DNA from: Verrucomicrobiales bacterium
GTDB taxonomy: Bacteria; Verrucomicrobiota; Verrucomicrobiia; Limisphaerales; JAFMIX01
Length of the DNA stretch: 6,981 nt
NCBI GenBank assembly: GCA_017853785.1
Contig: JAFMIX010000116.1
Span: 1 to 6,981 of the forward strand
Direction: 5' to 3'
Position 1 is the stretch's first letter; the number at the start of each line of letters is the position of its first letter. Of this stretch, positions 1 to 6,725 are shown in pieces. Position numbers and translations under genes: made by a program. Under the pieces are notes generated by a model. That model saw nothing but the letters and a program-made list of their open reading frames with translations. It was not told the origin of the DNA and did no database searches.

Positions 1-106
1 GCTTGCCCTTGGCGGTGAGCGGCCGGTCGGCGTCCGGCAAATCTTTCGGCAAGCCCGCGTCGCCGGGGTCGGCGGCGCAACCGTGGCGGAGGATGAACAG
101 GTTCAT
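1..106 (-). CDS. sixA: SixA-type phosphohistidine phosphatase (N-terminal 35 codons, cut by left edge)
   Basis: Only the first 35 codons are inside the window. The ATG is at 106-104 on the minus strand and the frame stays open to position 1. The translation starts MNLFILRHGCAADPGD, which has the RHG motif of the histidine phosphatase superfamily. In this family the His of RHG is the residue that becomes phosphorylated. Downstream, DRPLTAKGK fits the 'RPLT..G' element found in SixA-like proteins. SixA removes phosphate from phosphohistidine in signalling proteins. The ATG overlaps the ppk1 stop codon (ATGA, 4 bases), so the gene is probably translated by coupling and shares the ppk1 transcript. 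No separate ribosome binding site is obvious. Family assignment is good from the RHG start. The exact substrate is unknown, and CobC/phosphoglycerate-mutase-like relatives cannot be excluded without the rest. Confidence 0.75.
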   Translation of the reverse strand, partial: MNLFILRHGCAADPGDAGLPKDLPDADRPLTAKGK

Positions 107-2247
107 GTTTTTTTCGGTTTTGGAAACGGCGCGGGCCGCAGCTCGACGCGGGGAAACTTGGTTTTGATTTTCGCCGCCGGAGGTTTGCCGGCGGTGAGCG
201 CGATGAATTCCAACTGGCTGCGGCGCGGGGCCTCCCCGGCGGCGGGCGTCGCGCGGCGATACACGCCGTCGAGCCCGAGCAGTCGCGCCTTGGTGTTGTC
301 GGCCAGCGTCACGCCGAGGATTTCCCGGATGACGCGTTCGCGCAGGATTCCGTCCTCGATCGGGAAAACCACTTCGATGCGGCGGAACAGATTGCGCGGC
401 ATCCAGTCGGCGCTGCCCACGAAGACCTCCGGCTGGCAGGCGTTCTCAAAATAGTAGATGCGCGGATGTTCGAGGAAGCGATCCACAATGCTGCGCACGG
501 TGATGTGCTCGCTCACGCCCGGCACGCCGGGACGCAGGCAGCAGATGCCGCGCACGATGAGGTCGATCTTCACGCCCGCCTGCGACGCCGCGTAAAGCGC
601 CGCGATGAGCTGCGGCTCGACGAGCGAATTGAACTGCGCGATGACGCGCGCGGGGAGGCCGCGTTTGGCGTTCGCCGTCTCGCGGGCGATGAGTTGCAGC
701 AGCTTGGCGTGCAGTTCGAACGGCGCGACGACCAGCTTCTGCATGCCTTGGAACTGGCAGATGCCGGTGAGCAGGTTGAACAGGTTCGTCGCGTCCTCGC
801 CGAATGCGGGGCGGCACGTGAGCAGGCCGAGGTCGGTGTAGAGCTTTGCCGTGGTGGGATTGTAGTTGCCCGTGCCGAGGTGGACGTAGCGGCGGATCTG
901 GTCGCGCTCGCGCCGGACGACGAGCGCACACTTCGCGTGGATCTTGTAGCCGACGAGGCCGTAGACGACGTGCACGCCGTTCTCTTCGAGCTTGCGGGCC
1001 CACTCGATGTTGTTCGCCTCGTCGAATCGCGCGCGCAACTCGACGACGGCGGTGACCTGTTTGCCGTGGTTCACCGCGTCCATGAGCGCGCCGATGATGC
1101 GCGGGTCGCCGCCGGTGCGGTAGAGCGTCATCTTGATGGCGAGCACGTCGCGGTCGGCGGCGGCCTGCTGGAGAAATTCCACGACGCTGGAGAAATTTTC
1201 GTAGGGATGATGCAGCAAAACATCGCGCTCCCGGATGGTGGCGAACAAATCCTTCTGCCGTTGCAACGCTGCCGCCACGGGTGCGAGGAACGGCGGGTCG
1301 CGCAATTCCGGCGAGTGATCGCCCTGATACAACGCCATCAGCCGCGCCGGGTTTAGCGGGCCGTCAACGAGATACAGGTCGGCCTCGGTCAGTTGCAGGG
1401 TTTTCAGCAACACGGCGCGGATGGTTTCCGGGCAGTCAGGCGTCACCTCAAGCCGCACGGCGGCGCCGCGCCGGCGTTTGTGGAGTTCGGCCTCGACGGC
1501 CTTGAGCAGATTCGGCGTATCCTCCTCGTCCACATAAAGCTCGCTGTTACGCGTCACACGAAACGGCCAGTAGCCCTGAATTTGCGTGCCGGGAAACAGG
1601 TCGCCGAGAAAATGCCCGACGAGCTGACCGAGAAAAACGTAATCGCGGCGGCCGGCTTCGCGCGGGAGCGGGATGAGGCGCGGAAGGATCGCGGGGCACT
1701 GCACGACGGCGAGATGCTTGAGCATCTTGCCTTCCTTCGCCACTTCCAGCCGCACCATCAGGTTGAGCGACTTGTTGAGCAGTTGCGGGAACGGATGCGT
1801 CGGGTCGATCGCCAGCGGCGTGAGCACGGGGCGGACCTGGCTGCGGTAAAAACTTTCCAGCCACTTCCGGTCGGCGGCCTTGAGCTCGGCAAATTCCAGA
1901 ATGCGGATGCCGCAGCGTGCGAGCGCGGGCTTGAGGTCATTCCGCCAACAGGCGAACTGGTCGGCCACCATCGTCCGCACGCGGCGCACGATGGCTTGGA
2001 GATTTTCCGTGGGGGTAAGCCCGTCCACGCTCCGAGTCGCGTGGCCGCTTTCGATCTGCTGTTTGAGGCCGGCCACGCGCACCTCGAAGAACTCGTCGAG
2101 ATTGGAGCTGGCGATGGTGAAAAACTTGAGCCGCTCCAGCAGCGGGTTTGTGGGGTCGAGCGCCTCATCAAGCACGCGCTGGTTGAATTCCAGCCAGCTC
2201 AACTCGCGGTTGAGAAAATGCTCCGCTTTGAACAGTGCGCTCATCAT
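103..2247 (-). CDS. ppk1: Polyphosphate kinase 1
   Basis: This 714-residue protein reversibly transfers the gamma-phosphate of ATP to inorganic polyphosphate. All four PPK1 domains can be followed. The N-terminal helical domain holds LNRELSWLEFNQRV and SSNLDEFF (Asn49, the ATP-base region). Head-domain sequence follows. Two phospholipase-D-like C-terminal domains then appear. The catalytic His that is autophosphorylated is His437 in GYKIHAKC. A second conserved His is His456 in YVHLGTGNYNP, and another is His594 in LEHPRIYYFENA. Arg377 (TLYRTGG) and Arg407 (ELRARFDEANN) match the Mg/phosphate-binding arginines. Length is slightly above the usual ~690 because of a Pro/Lys-rich tail after about residue 665. 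Two tandem ATGs (2247 and 2244) could both start it, and no clear Shine-Dalgarno is visible. A Pho-box-like array lies just upstream, and sixA overlaps its stop. Confidence 0.97.
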   Translation of the reverse strand: MMSALFKAEHFLNRELSWLEFNQRVLDEALDPTNPLLERLKFFTIASSNLDEFFEVRVAGLKQQIESGHATRSVDGLTPTENLQAIVRRVRTMVADQFACWRNDLKPALARCGIRILEFAELKAADRKWLESFYRSQVRPVLTPLAIDPTHPFPQLLNKSLNLMVRLEVAKEGKMLKHLAVVQCPAILPRLIPLPREAGRRDYVFLGQLVGHFLGDLFPGTQIQGYWPFRVTRNSELYVDEEDTPNLLKAVEAELHKRRRGAAVRLEVTPDCPETIRAVLLKTLQLTEADLYLVDGPLNPARLMALYQGDHSPELRDPPFLAPVAAALQRQKDLFATIRERDVLLHHPYENFSSVVEFLQQAAADRDVLAIKMTLYRTGGDPRIIGALMDAVNHGKQVTAVVELRARFDEANNIEWARKLEENGVHVVYGLVGYKIHAKCALVVRRERDQIRRYVHLGTGNYNPTTAKLYTDLGLLTCRPAFGEDATNLFNLLTGICQFQGMQKLVVAPFELHAKLLQLIARETANAKRGLPARVIAQFNSLVEPQLIAALYAASQAGVKIDLIVRGICCLRPGVPGVSEHITVRSIVDRFLEHPRIYYFENACQPEVFVGSADWMPRNLFRRIEVVFPIEDGILRERVIREILGVTLADNTKARLLGLDGVYRRATPAAGEAPRRSQLEFIALTAGKPPAAKIKTKFPRVELRPAPFPKPKKT

Positions 2248-2268
2248 GAATCGGCTGCGTGCAGTCTA

Positions 2269-2306
2269 ATTGTAAAACTTGTTACTCAAAGTTACGATTT
2301 TGTTAC
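2269..2306 (-). promoter_or_regulatory. Putative Pho box and -10 element upstream of ppk1
   Basis: On the minus strand three direct GTAAC repeats occur at 2306-2302, 2295-2291 and 2285-2281, with start-to-start spacing of 11 and 10 bp. The first pair reads TGTAACAAAATCGTAAC. This resembles the layout of PhoB/PhoP operators, which are direct repeats of about 11 bp replacing a -35 box. A TACAAT hexamer (2274-2269), close to the TATAAT -10 consensus, starts 6 bp after the last repeat. That would place transcription start roughly 15 bases before the ppk1 ATG. The stretch is clearly more AT-rich than the flanking genes. Control of ppk by the phosphate regulon is known in other bacteria. The repeats are seen directly; the identity of the regulator is inferred. 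Confidence 0.55.
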
Positions 2307-2340
2307 ACCCGGTCAGACAGATGGGGTGTTTAACCATCAT

Positions 2341-2362
2341 ATAATTCCCAGCCGGGAATTAT
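2341..2362. terminator. Perfect 9-bp inverted repeat, possible bidirectional terminator
   Basis: ATAATTCCC (2341-2349) pairs perfectly with GGGAATTAT (2354-2362) around an AGCC loop. The repeat overlaps the TAA stop of the abiEii remnant. The AT-rich foot gives a short T-containing tail on both strands (TTATTTTC on plus), but no long T-run. It could end the oxidoreductase/abiEii transcript before the ppk1 promoter. The stem is seen; the terminator role is inferred and weak. Confidence 0.35.
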
Positions 2363-2885
2363 TTTCTCCAGGCGTTTATCTGGCTTTCCAGATCTGACAC
2401 GGCTTGCAGCACGCTGGCAAATGATGGTGGCGGGATGGTGAACATGTCACGCATGGCTTGATAGTCGCGTTCGAGTTCGGCCCGGCGGAAGTCCGGCGGC
2501 GTGAGGCGGAAGGTGCCGGGCTGGGCCAGATCGTAGCGGGCTCAACTGGCCGCGAAAAACCGGCTCTTCCAATCCGCCACCCGCTGGCGCAAATCGCCAC
2601 GCGCCAGGGCACGGTCGGCGCTGGCGTGCCGGGCCAGGGCCGCCATGTCGGAATAGTGCCGGGAAAAACGGTCGCGTATGGGCTGGCCCGGATGGCGATG
2701 GTGTTCGGCGTGCAGGATGGTAGCTTTTTCCCAAAAGGTGCGCTCCAGTTCCAGCGCCACGAGTTCGCAGCAAAAATCCTGGAGCGGGCCGGGAAATTCC
2801 TCCGCCAGCCACGGCAACACGCGGTGGGTGGCCACCGGCCGCTGGTCGGTCAGAGAGCCGAATTCCATTTTGACGGAGGGGCCGA
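2359..2885 (-). pseudogene. AbiEii-type nucleotidyltransferase toxin remnant (5'-truncated, internal TGA)
   Basis: This is the C-terminal part of a type IV toxin of the AbiEii/AbiGii nucleotidyltransferase family, partner of AbiEi-type antitoxins. Family-like blocks in order are VKMEFGS, AEEFP, ELERTFWEKATILHAEHH, RDRFSRHYSDMAALARH and ADWKSRFFAAS. The frame then meets TGA at 2544-2542. In the same frame it continues with ARYDLAQPGTFRL, RAELERDYQAMRDMF and a C-terminal SDLESQINAWRK to a TAA at 2361-2359. Relatives normally have Trp (TGG) at the TGA position, so this looks like a one-base nonsense change. The N-terminal catalytic nucleotidyltransferase core is absent: upstream of about 2880 the sequence is that of another gene (Gfo/Idh/MocA). 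No antitoxin gene is adjacent. The ORF up to the TGA could still be made from a TTG, but it could not be an active transferase. I judge it a dead remnant. Confidence 0.85.
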
Positions 2886-3067
2886 GATAAGCGCGACGAC
2901 TTCCCAACCGGCGGCGCGGGAGGCGGCGAAGTGGTTGGCGGTGATGCCGCCGCAGCCGATGCGGGGGCGATACTTGCGCGGCGCGGGAGGCTGATAATTA
3001 AGTTTCGGCGCGGGGAATCGCCGCGCGACTCCGGTGGCAGCGAGCGGGTAATTGCGCTGCGCCTTCA

Positions 3068-3068
<1 letters not shown>
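2886..3068 (-). pseudogene. Truncated second Gfo/Idh/MocA oxidoreductase (first 61 codons)
   Basis: From the ATG at 3068, 61 codons resemble the start of a Gfo/Idh/MocA NAD(P)-dependent oxidoreductase. There is a leader with NYQPPAPRKYRP, then the nucleotide-binding loop RIGCGGITANHF, helix ASRAAGWE and second strand VVALI. Homology stops at about 2886, where AbiEii sequence starts in another frame. The open frame ends at a TGA at 2852-2850. Most of the Rossmann domain and the whole substrate domain are missing (family proteins are about 350-400 residues). The loop itself looks short: relatives tend to have IGxIGCGGI, here only IGCGGI, so about 3 residues may be lost. The ATG overlaps the stop of the upstream intact oxidoreductase (TGATG), as in an operon of two paralogues. 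Confidence 0.72.
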
Positions 3069-4135
<1,067 letters not shown>

Positions 4136-4240
4136 TAAAAGTTTTGAAGCGCGTCGAGCCGGCATCGTGCAAATGGAAATCGCGGGGGTCAATCGAATAA
4201 GCAGAGCGGGAGCAGGAAACGCGCAGCCCGGGGACAAAGC

Positions 4241-4269
4241 TTGCCAAACCGAGCGCCTTCCGGCATACG
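4241..4269 (+). promoter_or_regulatory. Weak candidate promoter for a leaderless transcript
   Basis: TTGCCA (4241-4246, five of six matches to TTGACA) is followed after 17 bp by CATACG (4264-4269, three of six to TATAAT). The predicted transcription start would fall at or next to the ATG at 4276. That would fit a leaderless message, because no Shine-Dalgarno is visible. The -10 is poor, so this is only a candidate. The rest of the 4136-4275 divergent intergenic stretch shows nothing else clear. Confidence 0.2.
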
Positions 4270-4275
4270 CAAGTT

Positions 4276-5064
4276 ATGTCGTGCCGCTTCATCTTGCTGC
4301 TCTGCGCCGGGATCCTCGGCGCCGCCACCGTCCGAGCGGAACTCCGATTTGCCACGCTGGCGGTCGGAGCAACCACCTACACCAACGTGACCGTGCTGGA
4401 TGCCAGCGCCACGGACCTGCTCATCCGGCACCGCGAGGGCATGGCCAACGTGAAATTGCGAGAGCTGCCCGCAGAGTTACAGGAGCGGTTCCGGTACGAT
4501 GCCTTGCGCGCCGAGAGCGCCGAGCGGCAGCAGGACGCCGATACGCGGATTTATCAGCAAAGCGTCAGCCAGCGCGTCTGGGATCGCATCGCAGAACAAA
4601 AGGCGGCCAGCGCAGCGGCAGAAGCCAGTGCAGCTTACAAATTTGCCGATGCCATTGACCCGAAATCATTGCTCGACCAACCGGCGCCGCCGCTGGCGCT
4701 GACGGAATGGTTCACCGAAAAACCCGAGCCGGGCGGAGGCAAAGCCACGCTGGTTTTCTTTTGGAACAGCCAAAGCGAGCCCTGCCGCCGGGTGATTCCC
4801 GAGTTGAATGCGTTGCAGGCCAAGTTCACCAATGATCTGGCCGTCATCGGCGTGACCACCGAGACTGCCGCGCAGGTCGAGCAGATGACCAAGCCCAAAA
4901 TCGAATTCCCTCATGGCCGCGACTCGAAGTCAGCGGTTGCAAAAGCGGCCGGCGTTTCCAGCGTGCCCTGCGTTCTGCTGGTGGACCGCGAGGGCATCGT
5001 CCGCTACCAAGGCCATCCTGCGGCCGTCACCGCCGACGCATTGCAGGTCCTGCTGGCCAAGTAG
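4276..5064 (+). CDS. Exported TlpA/thioredoxin-like protein with SxxC active site
   Basis: This is a 262-residue protein. Residues 1-21 form a signal peptide (ILLLCAGILGAATVRA, then ELRF). Residues 22-75 match a small module frequent in Verrucomicrobiota secreted proteins (TYTNVTV, IRHREGMANVKL, ELPAELQERFRYD). Residues 77-123 are Ala/Glu/Gln-rich and probably helical or coiled coil. Residues 135-262 form a thioredoxin-fold domain of the TlpA/redoxin type: KATLVFFWNSQSEPCRRVIPELNAL, VIGVTTE, GVSSVPCVLLVDREGIVRYQGHP. Where TlpA proteins have WCxxC, this one has QSEPC, so the nucleophilic Cys is Ser167 while Cys170 remains. The cis-Pro is Pro231, followed by Cys232. A classical dithiol exchange is therefore unlikely. 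Cys170 and Cys232 might act together, or the domain may be structural. It stands alone on the plus strand, divergent from the oxidoreductase operon and convergent with the pseudopilin gene. Confidence 0.9.
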   Translation: MSCRFILLLCAGILGAATVRAELRFATLAVGATTYTNVTVLDASATDLLIRHREGMANVKLRELPAELQERFRYDALRAESAERQQDADTRIYQQSVSQRVWDRIAEQKAASAAAEASAAYKFADAIDPKSLLDQPAPPLALTEWFTEKPEPGGGKATLVFFWNSQSEPCRRVIPELNALQAKFTNDLAVIGVTTETAAQVEQMTKPKIEFPHGRDSKSAVAKAAGVSSVPCVLLVDREGIVRYQGHPAAVTADALQVLLAK

Positions 5065-5101
5065 AATCCACACCGCGCCACGGCATTGGCGACTGGCTGA
5101 A

Positions 5102-5800
5102 TCATTTTGCCCGCGCCGGATTCCAGTGATTCACCCCCGGCGGCGCGTAAACGCGCGCGATCGGGAGCAGCTCGCTGTGGCCATCCACAAAGGCGTAGTT
5201 GGATTTCTGGTTGTGGCGTTTGGCATCCAGGTCAGCAGTGTCGGCGGGTGACTCCCAAAAGTGAGCCATGATGTGGTCGGCGCCCGATGCGTTTTCGGCC
5301 AGCAGGATTGTGGCGCTGGGCTTGGTAACTTGTGCGAGGCGGCGCCACTCCTGCGGATTTTCCGCGTAATCATCCGCCGGGCCGAGTTCGAAATAGACGT
5401 TCAGCCCGTAGCTCCACTGCATCAACCGTTGGTCGGTGGGACAATGGTAAAGTCCGCCCAGCAGGTTCAGCCATTTCGCATCCGTGCTGCCGAGTTGCGG
5501 GGCGATGGCGCGGCCCCAAGTGGCTTGCCCGTGGGCAAAAGCCGAGTGCTGGCTGCGCGGGAACTCATCGCCGTTCTCATCGGCGTAGAGCCGGATGCCC
5601 AGTGAAACCTGGCGCAGTTGGCTCAAGCATTGCGTCCGCCGGGCGGATTCACGCGCCCGCACCAGCGCGGGCAAGAGCAGCCCCGCCAGCACCGCGATGA
5701 TGGCGATGACGACCAGCAGTTCGACGAGCGTGAAGGCGCCCCGTGCTCCCGGCTCACCCGAGCCGGGAGACGGGAGGTTATTTTGCTGACCGAGGCTCAT
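5102..5800 (-). CDS. Pseudopilin-like protein with prepilin N-terminal and H-x9-DG domain
   Basis: This 232-residue protein is exported by a type II secretion/type IV pilus-like system and anchored by its N-terminal helix. A 22-residue Gly/Pro-rich leader precedes AFTLVELLVVIAIIAVLAGLL. Prepilin peptidase would cut before Phe23. The +5 Glu is Glu27, and the residue before the cut is Ala22 rather than the usual Gly. Cys58 (RRTQCLSQLRQ) and Cys120 (LYHCPTD) sit at positions usual for this family. Near the C-terminus RHNQKSNYAFVDGHSELL fits the H-x9-DG signature (His196, Asp206-Gly207) of the large prepilin family in Verrucomicrobiota, Planctomycetota and Lentisphaerota. The start at 5800 is chosen because it overlaps the upstream stop as ATGA and gives a compact leader; an in-frame start at 5902 would lie inside the upstream gene. 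Such proteins occur in many paralogues and their exact role is unknown. Confidence 0.93.
   Translation of the reverse strand: MSLGQQNNLPSPGSGEPGARGAFTLVELLVVIAIIAVLAGLLLPALVRARESARRTQCLSQLRQVSLGIRLYADENGDEFPRSQHSAFAHGQATWGRAIAPQLGSTDAKWLNLLGGLYHCPTDQRLMQWSYGLNVYFELGPADDYAENPQEWRRLAQVTKPSATILLAENASGADHIMAHFWESPADTADLDAKRHNQKSNYAFVDGHSELLPIARVYAPPGVNHWNPARAK
5746..5769. repeat. Perfect 10-bp hairpin in pseudopilin leader-coding region
   Basis: CTCCCGGCTC (5746-5755) and GAGCCGGGAG (5760-5769) are perfect reverse complements around a 4-base loop. They cover codons 11 to 19 of the pseudopilin gene, entirely within the leader that would be cut off. This is the longest perfect GC-rich stem I noticed in the window. 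No T-run follows on either strand, so it is not a standard terminator. It may be an mRNA structure that tunes expression between the two overlapping genes, or an inserted REP-like palindrome. Confidence 0.75.
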
Positions 5801-6615
5801 GGCGTGTATTTCATGCGGAAAAATTTCCGCGCTTCGCCAGGCTCCAGCACCACGGCGGCCTGGCCTTCGATACTCACCGGCGCGTTGGTGACGGAACTCC
5901 ACGTTCCGCCGGACAGCGCATCCGCGCCTTCGAGCGACCAGTTCGTGGTCGTGTCACCGGGATAAAACACCACGATTCGCTGGCCGAGACCGAGGGTTGG
6001 GCGACCGTCCGGGACGCTCGTCCAATGGGAGGTCACCACGCCCGAAGCGGAATCCGGGACTTCCAATCCCGTCGTCGTGTCGAGCAGATACGCTTGGAAC
6101 GTGGCGGCATAACTGTTCGTGCCTGCGGGCGCGGTGAAACACGGATGGAACATCATGCCGTTCCAATACAACGCGTTTGTCGCGCCATCGGTGCCGAAGA
6201 TGGGCTGCCACGTCTCCGGTGTAGCGGCATAACGATATACCCCCAGCTCCGGCGCGCCGGACAATTTGCGGATCCAGATCTGCGTGTTCGCGGGCAACGG
6301 ATCAGTGACTGCGTCCATCACGAATCCGTAGCGCCGGCTGAACGCCCGCCCCTCCCGGGCGGGATCCAGCGCATCAAACCACGGATCCGCCGGATCAAAG
6401 TTGTCGGCGGGATTGCTCGCCAGTAATGGCGTCAGCGCGGGGATGTTCGTGTCCATCATGATGTGCAAATGCCCGTGCTCGGCGTGATACGCGATCATGG
6501 GCATCACCATGCCGCCCTGCATGGGCACCTGCGTGAGCGTGGCGGCGAACAGCGCCGGGACAAAACAACCGGCTCCGGTCAAAACCAACAGACTGCGATA
6601 AATATTTTTCTGCAT
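5797..6615 (-). CDS. Secreted His/Met-rich protein, function unknown
   Basis: This is a 272-residue protein. Residues 1-25 are a signal peptide (MQKNIYR, then SLLVLTGAGCFVPALFAA). A Met-rich stretch QGGMVMPM (33-40) leads into YHAEHGHLHIMMD, with His44, His47, His49 and His51 plus Met53-Met54. A further MMFHPCF (154-160) adds His157 and Cys159. This composition suggests metal binding, but I recognise no named family in the core (LTPLLASNPADNFDPADPWFD, SRRYGFVMD, IWIRKLSGAPELG). The C-terminal segment (226-270: WSLEGADALSGGTWSSV ... RKFFRMKY) is the W...W...FFR module common at the ends of verrucomicrobial secreted proteins. The ATG at 6615 is chosen over an in-frame TTG at 6627: it is preceded by GAGAA five bases upstream and gives a good signal peptide. 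The stop overlaps the pseudopilin ATG (ATGA), so the two are probably co-translated. Confidence 0.85.
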   Translation of the reverse strand: MQKNIYRSLLVLTGAGCFVPALFAATLTQVPMQGGMVMPMIAYHAEHGHLHIMMDTNIPALTPLLASNPADNFDPADPWFDALDPAREGRAFSRRYGFVMDAVTDPLPANTQIWIRKLSGAPELGVYRYAATPETWQPIFGTDGATNALYWNGMMFHPCFTAPAGTNSYAATFQAYLLDTTTGLEVPDSASGVVTSHWTSVPDGRPTLGLGQRIVVFYPGDTTTNWSLEGADALSGGTWSSVTNAPVSIEGQAAVVLEPGEARKFFRMKYTP

Positions 6616-6635
6616 GACAATTCTCAAAAAGTTGC

Positions 6636-6660
6636 GGACCCACCGCGACCGCGGTGATCC
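6636..6660. other. Hairpin in the leader of the secreted His/Met-rich gene
   Basis: CACCGC (6641-6646) pairs with GCGGTG (6651-6656) around GACC. Beyond a small internal loop, GGA (6636-6638) pairs with TCC (6658-6660). The stem lies about 20 bases upstream of the ATG at 6615. On the minus strand a TTTTT run follows some 5 bases after the stem, so it could be a weak terminator or attenuator of the transcript coming from the gene on the right. Confidence 0.35.
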
Positions 6661-6682
6661 AGGTTAAAAAGAAATGCTATCA

Positions 6683-6705
6683 GCCCGCGCCGACAGGGCG
6701 CGAGC
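6683..6705 (-). terminator. Possible terminator hairpin downstream of the HPCxxC gene
   Basis: CGCGCC (6686-6691) pairs with GGCGCG (6697-6702) around a 5-base loop. One mismatch then allows two more pairs (6683-6684 with 6704-6705). It starts about 20 bases after the TAG of the upstream gene on the minus strand. A T-rich stretch (TTTCTTTTT) comes about 10 bases beyond the stem, further than in a standard intrinsic terminator. The role is uncertain. Confidence 0.3.
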
Positions 6706-6725
6706 AACCGACCGACGGGTGAGGG

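Noticed and set aside
1393..2397. 334-codon plus-strand open frame opposite ppk1 (also 466-1356)
   Set aside because: It is antisense to the unmistakable PPK1 frame, has no recognisable domain, and is expected where the GC-rich third-position bias of the real gene creates a long opposite frame.
2542..2544. TGA read as Trp (alternative genetic code) or programmed readthrough
   Set aside because: Other genes in the window use TGA as their genuine stop and TGG for Trp, and the gene is also truncated at its 5' end, so simple decay explains it better.
2458..2994. 178-codon plus-strand open frame
   Set aside because: The minus strand here gives clear AbiEii and Gfo/Idh/MocA fragments; the plus frame shows no domain and crosses the junction of the two.
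4164..4192. TTGACC with 17-bp spacer to CACGAT as promoter for the oxidoreductase operon (minus strand)
   Set aside because: The -35-like box is fair but the -10 is too far from consensus, and no supporting signal was found.
4136..4237. N-terminal extension of the oxidoreductase to an in-frame start at 4237
   Set aside because: The added residues are unlike the family, and the Rossmann fold starts right at MKIRIAGI (4135).
5076..5091. 5-bp inverted repeat CGCCA / TGGCG between the convergent genes
   Set aside because: The stem is short, the loop is 6 bases and no T-run follows, so it is too weak to call as a terminator even though the place would suit one.
6345..6363. 7-bp inverted repeat CCCGCCC / GGGCGGG
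   Set aside because: It lies inside the His/Met-rich gene in a GC-rich stretch and is likely a chance product of codon use.
6671..6682. GAAATGCTATCA resembling half of a Zur operator upstream of the His/Met-rich gene
   Set aside because: The second half-site is missing and no palindrome is formed. It is suggestive given the His-rich product, but not enough to call.
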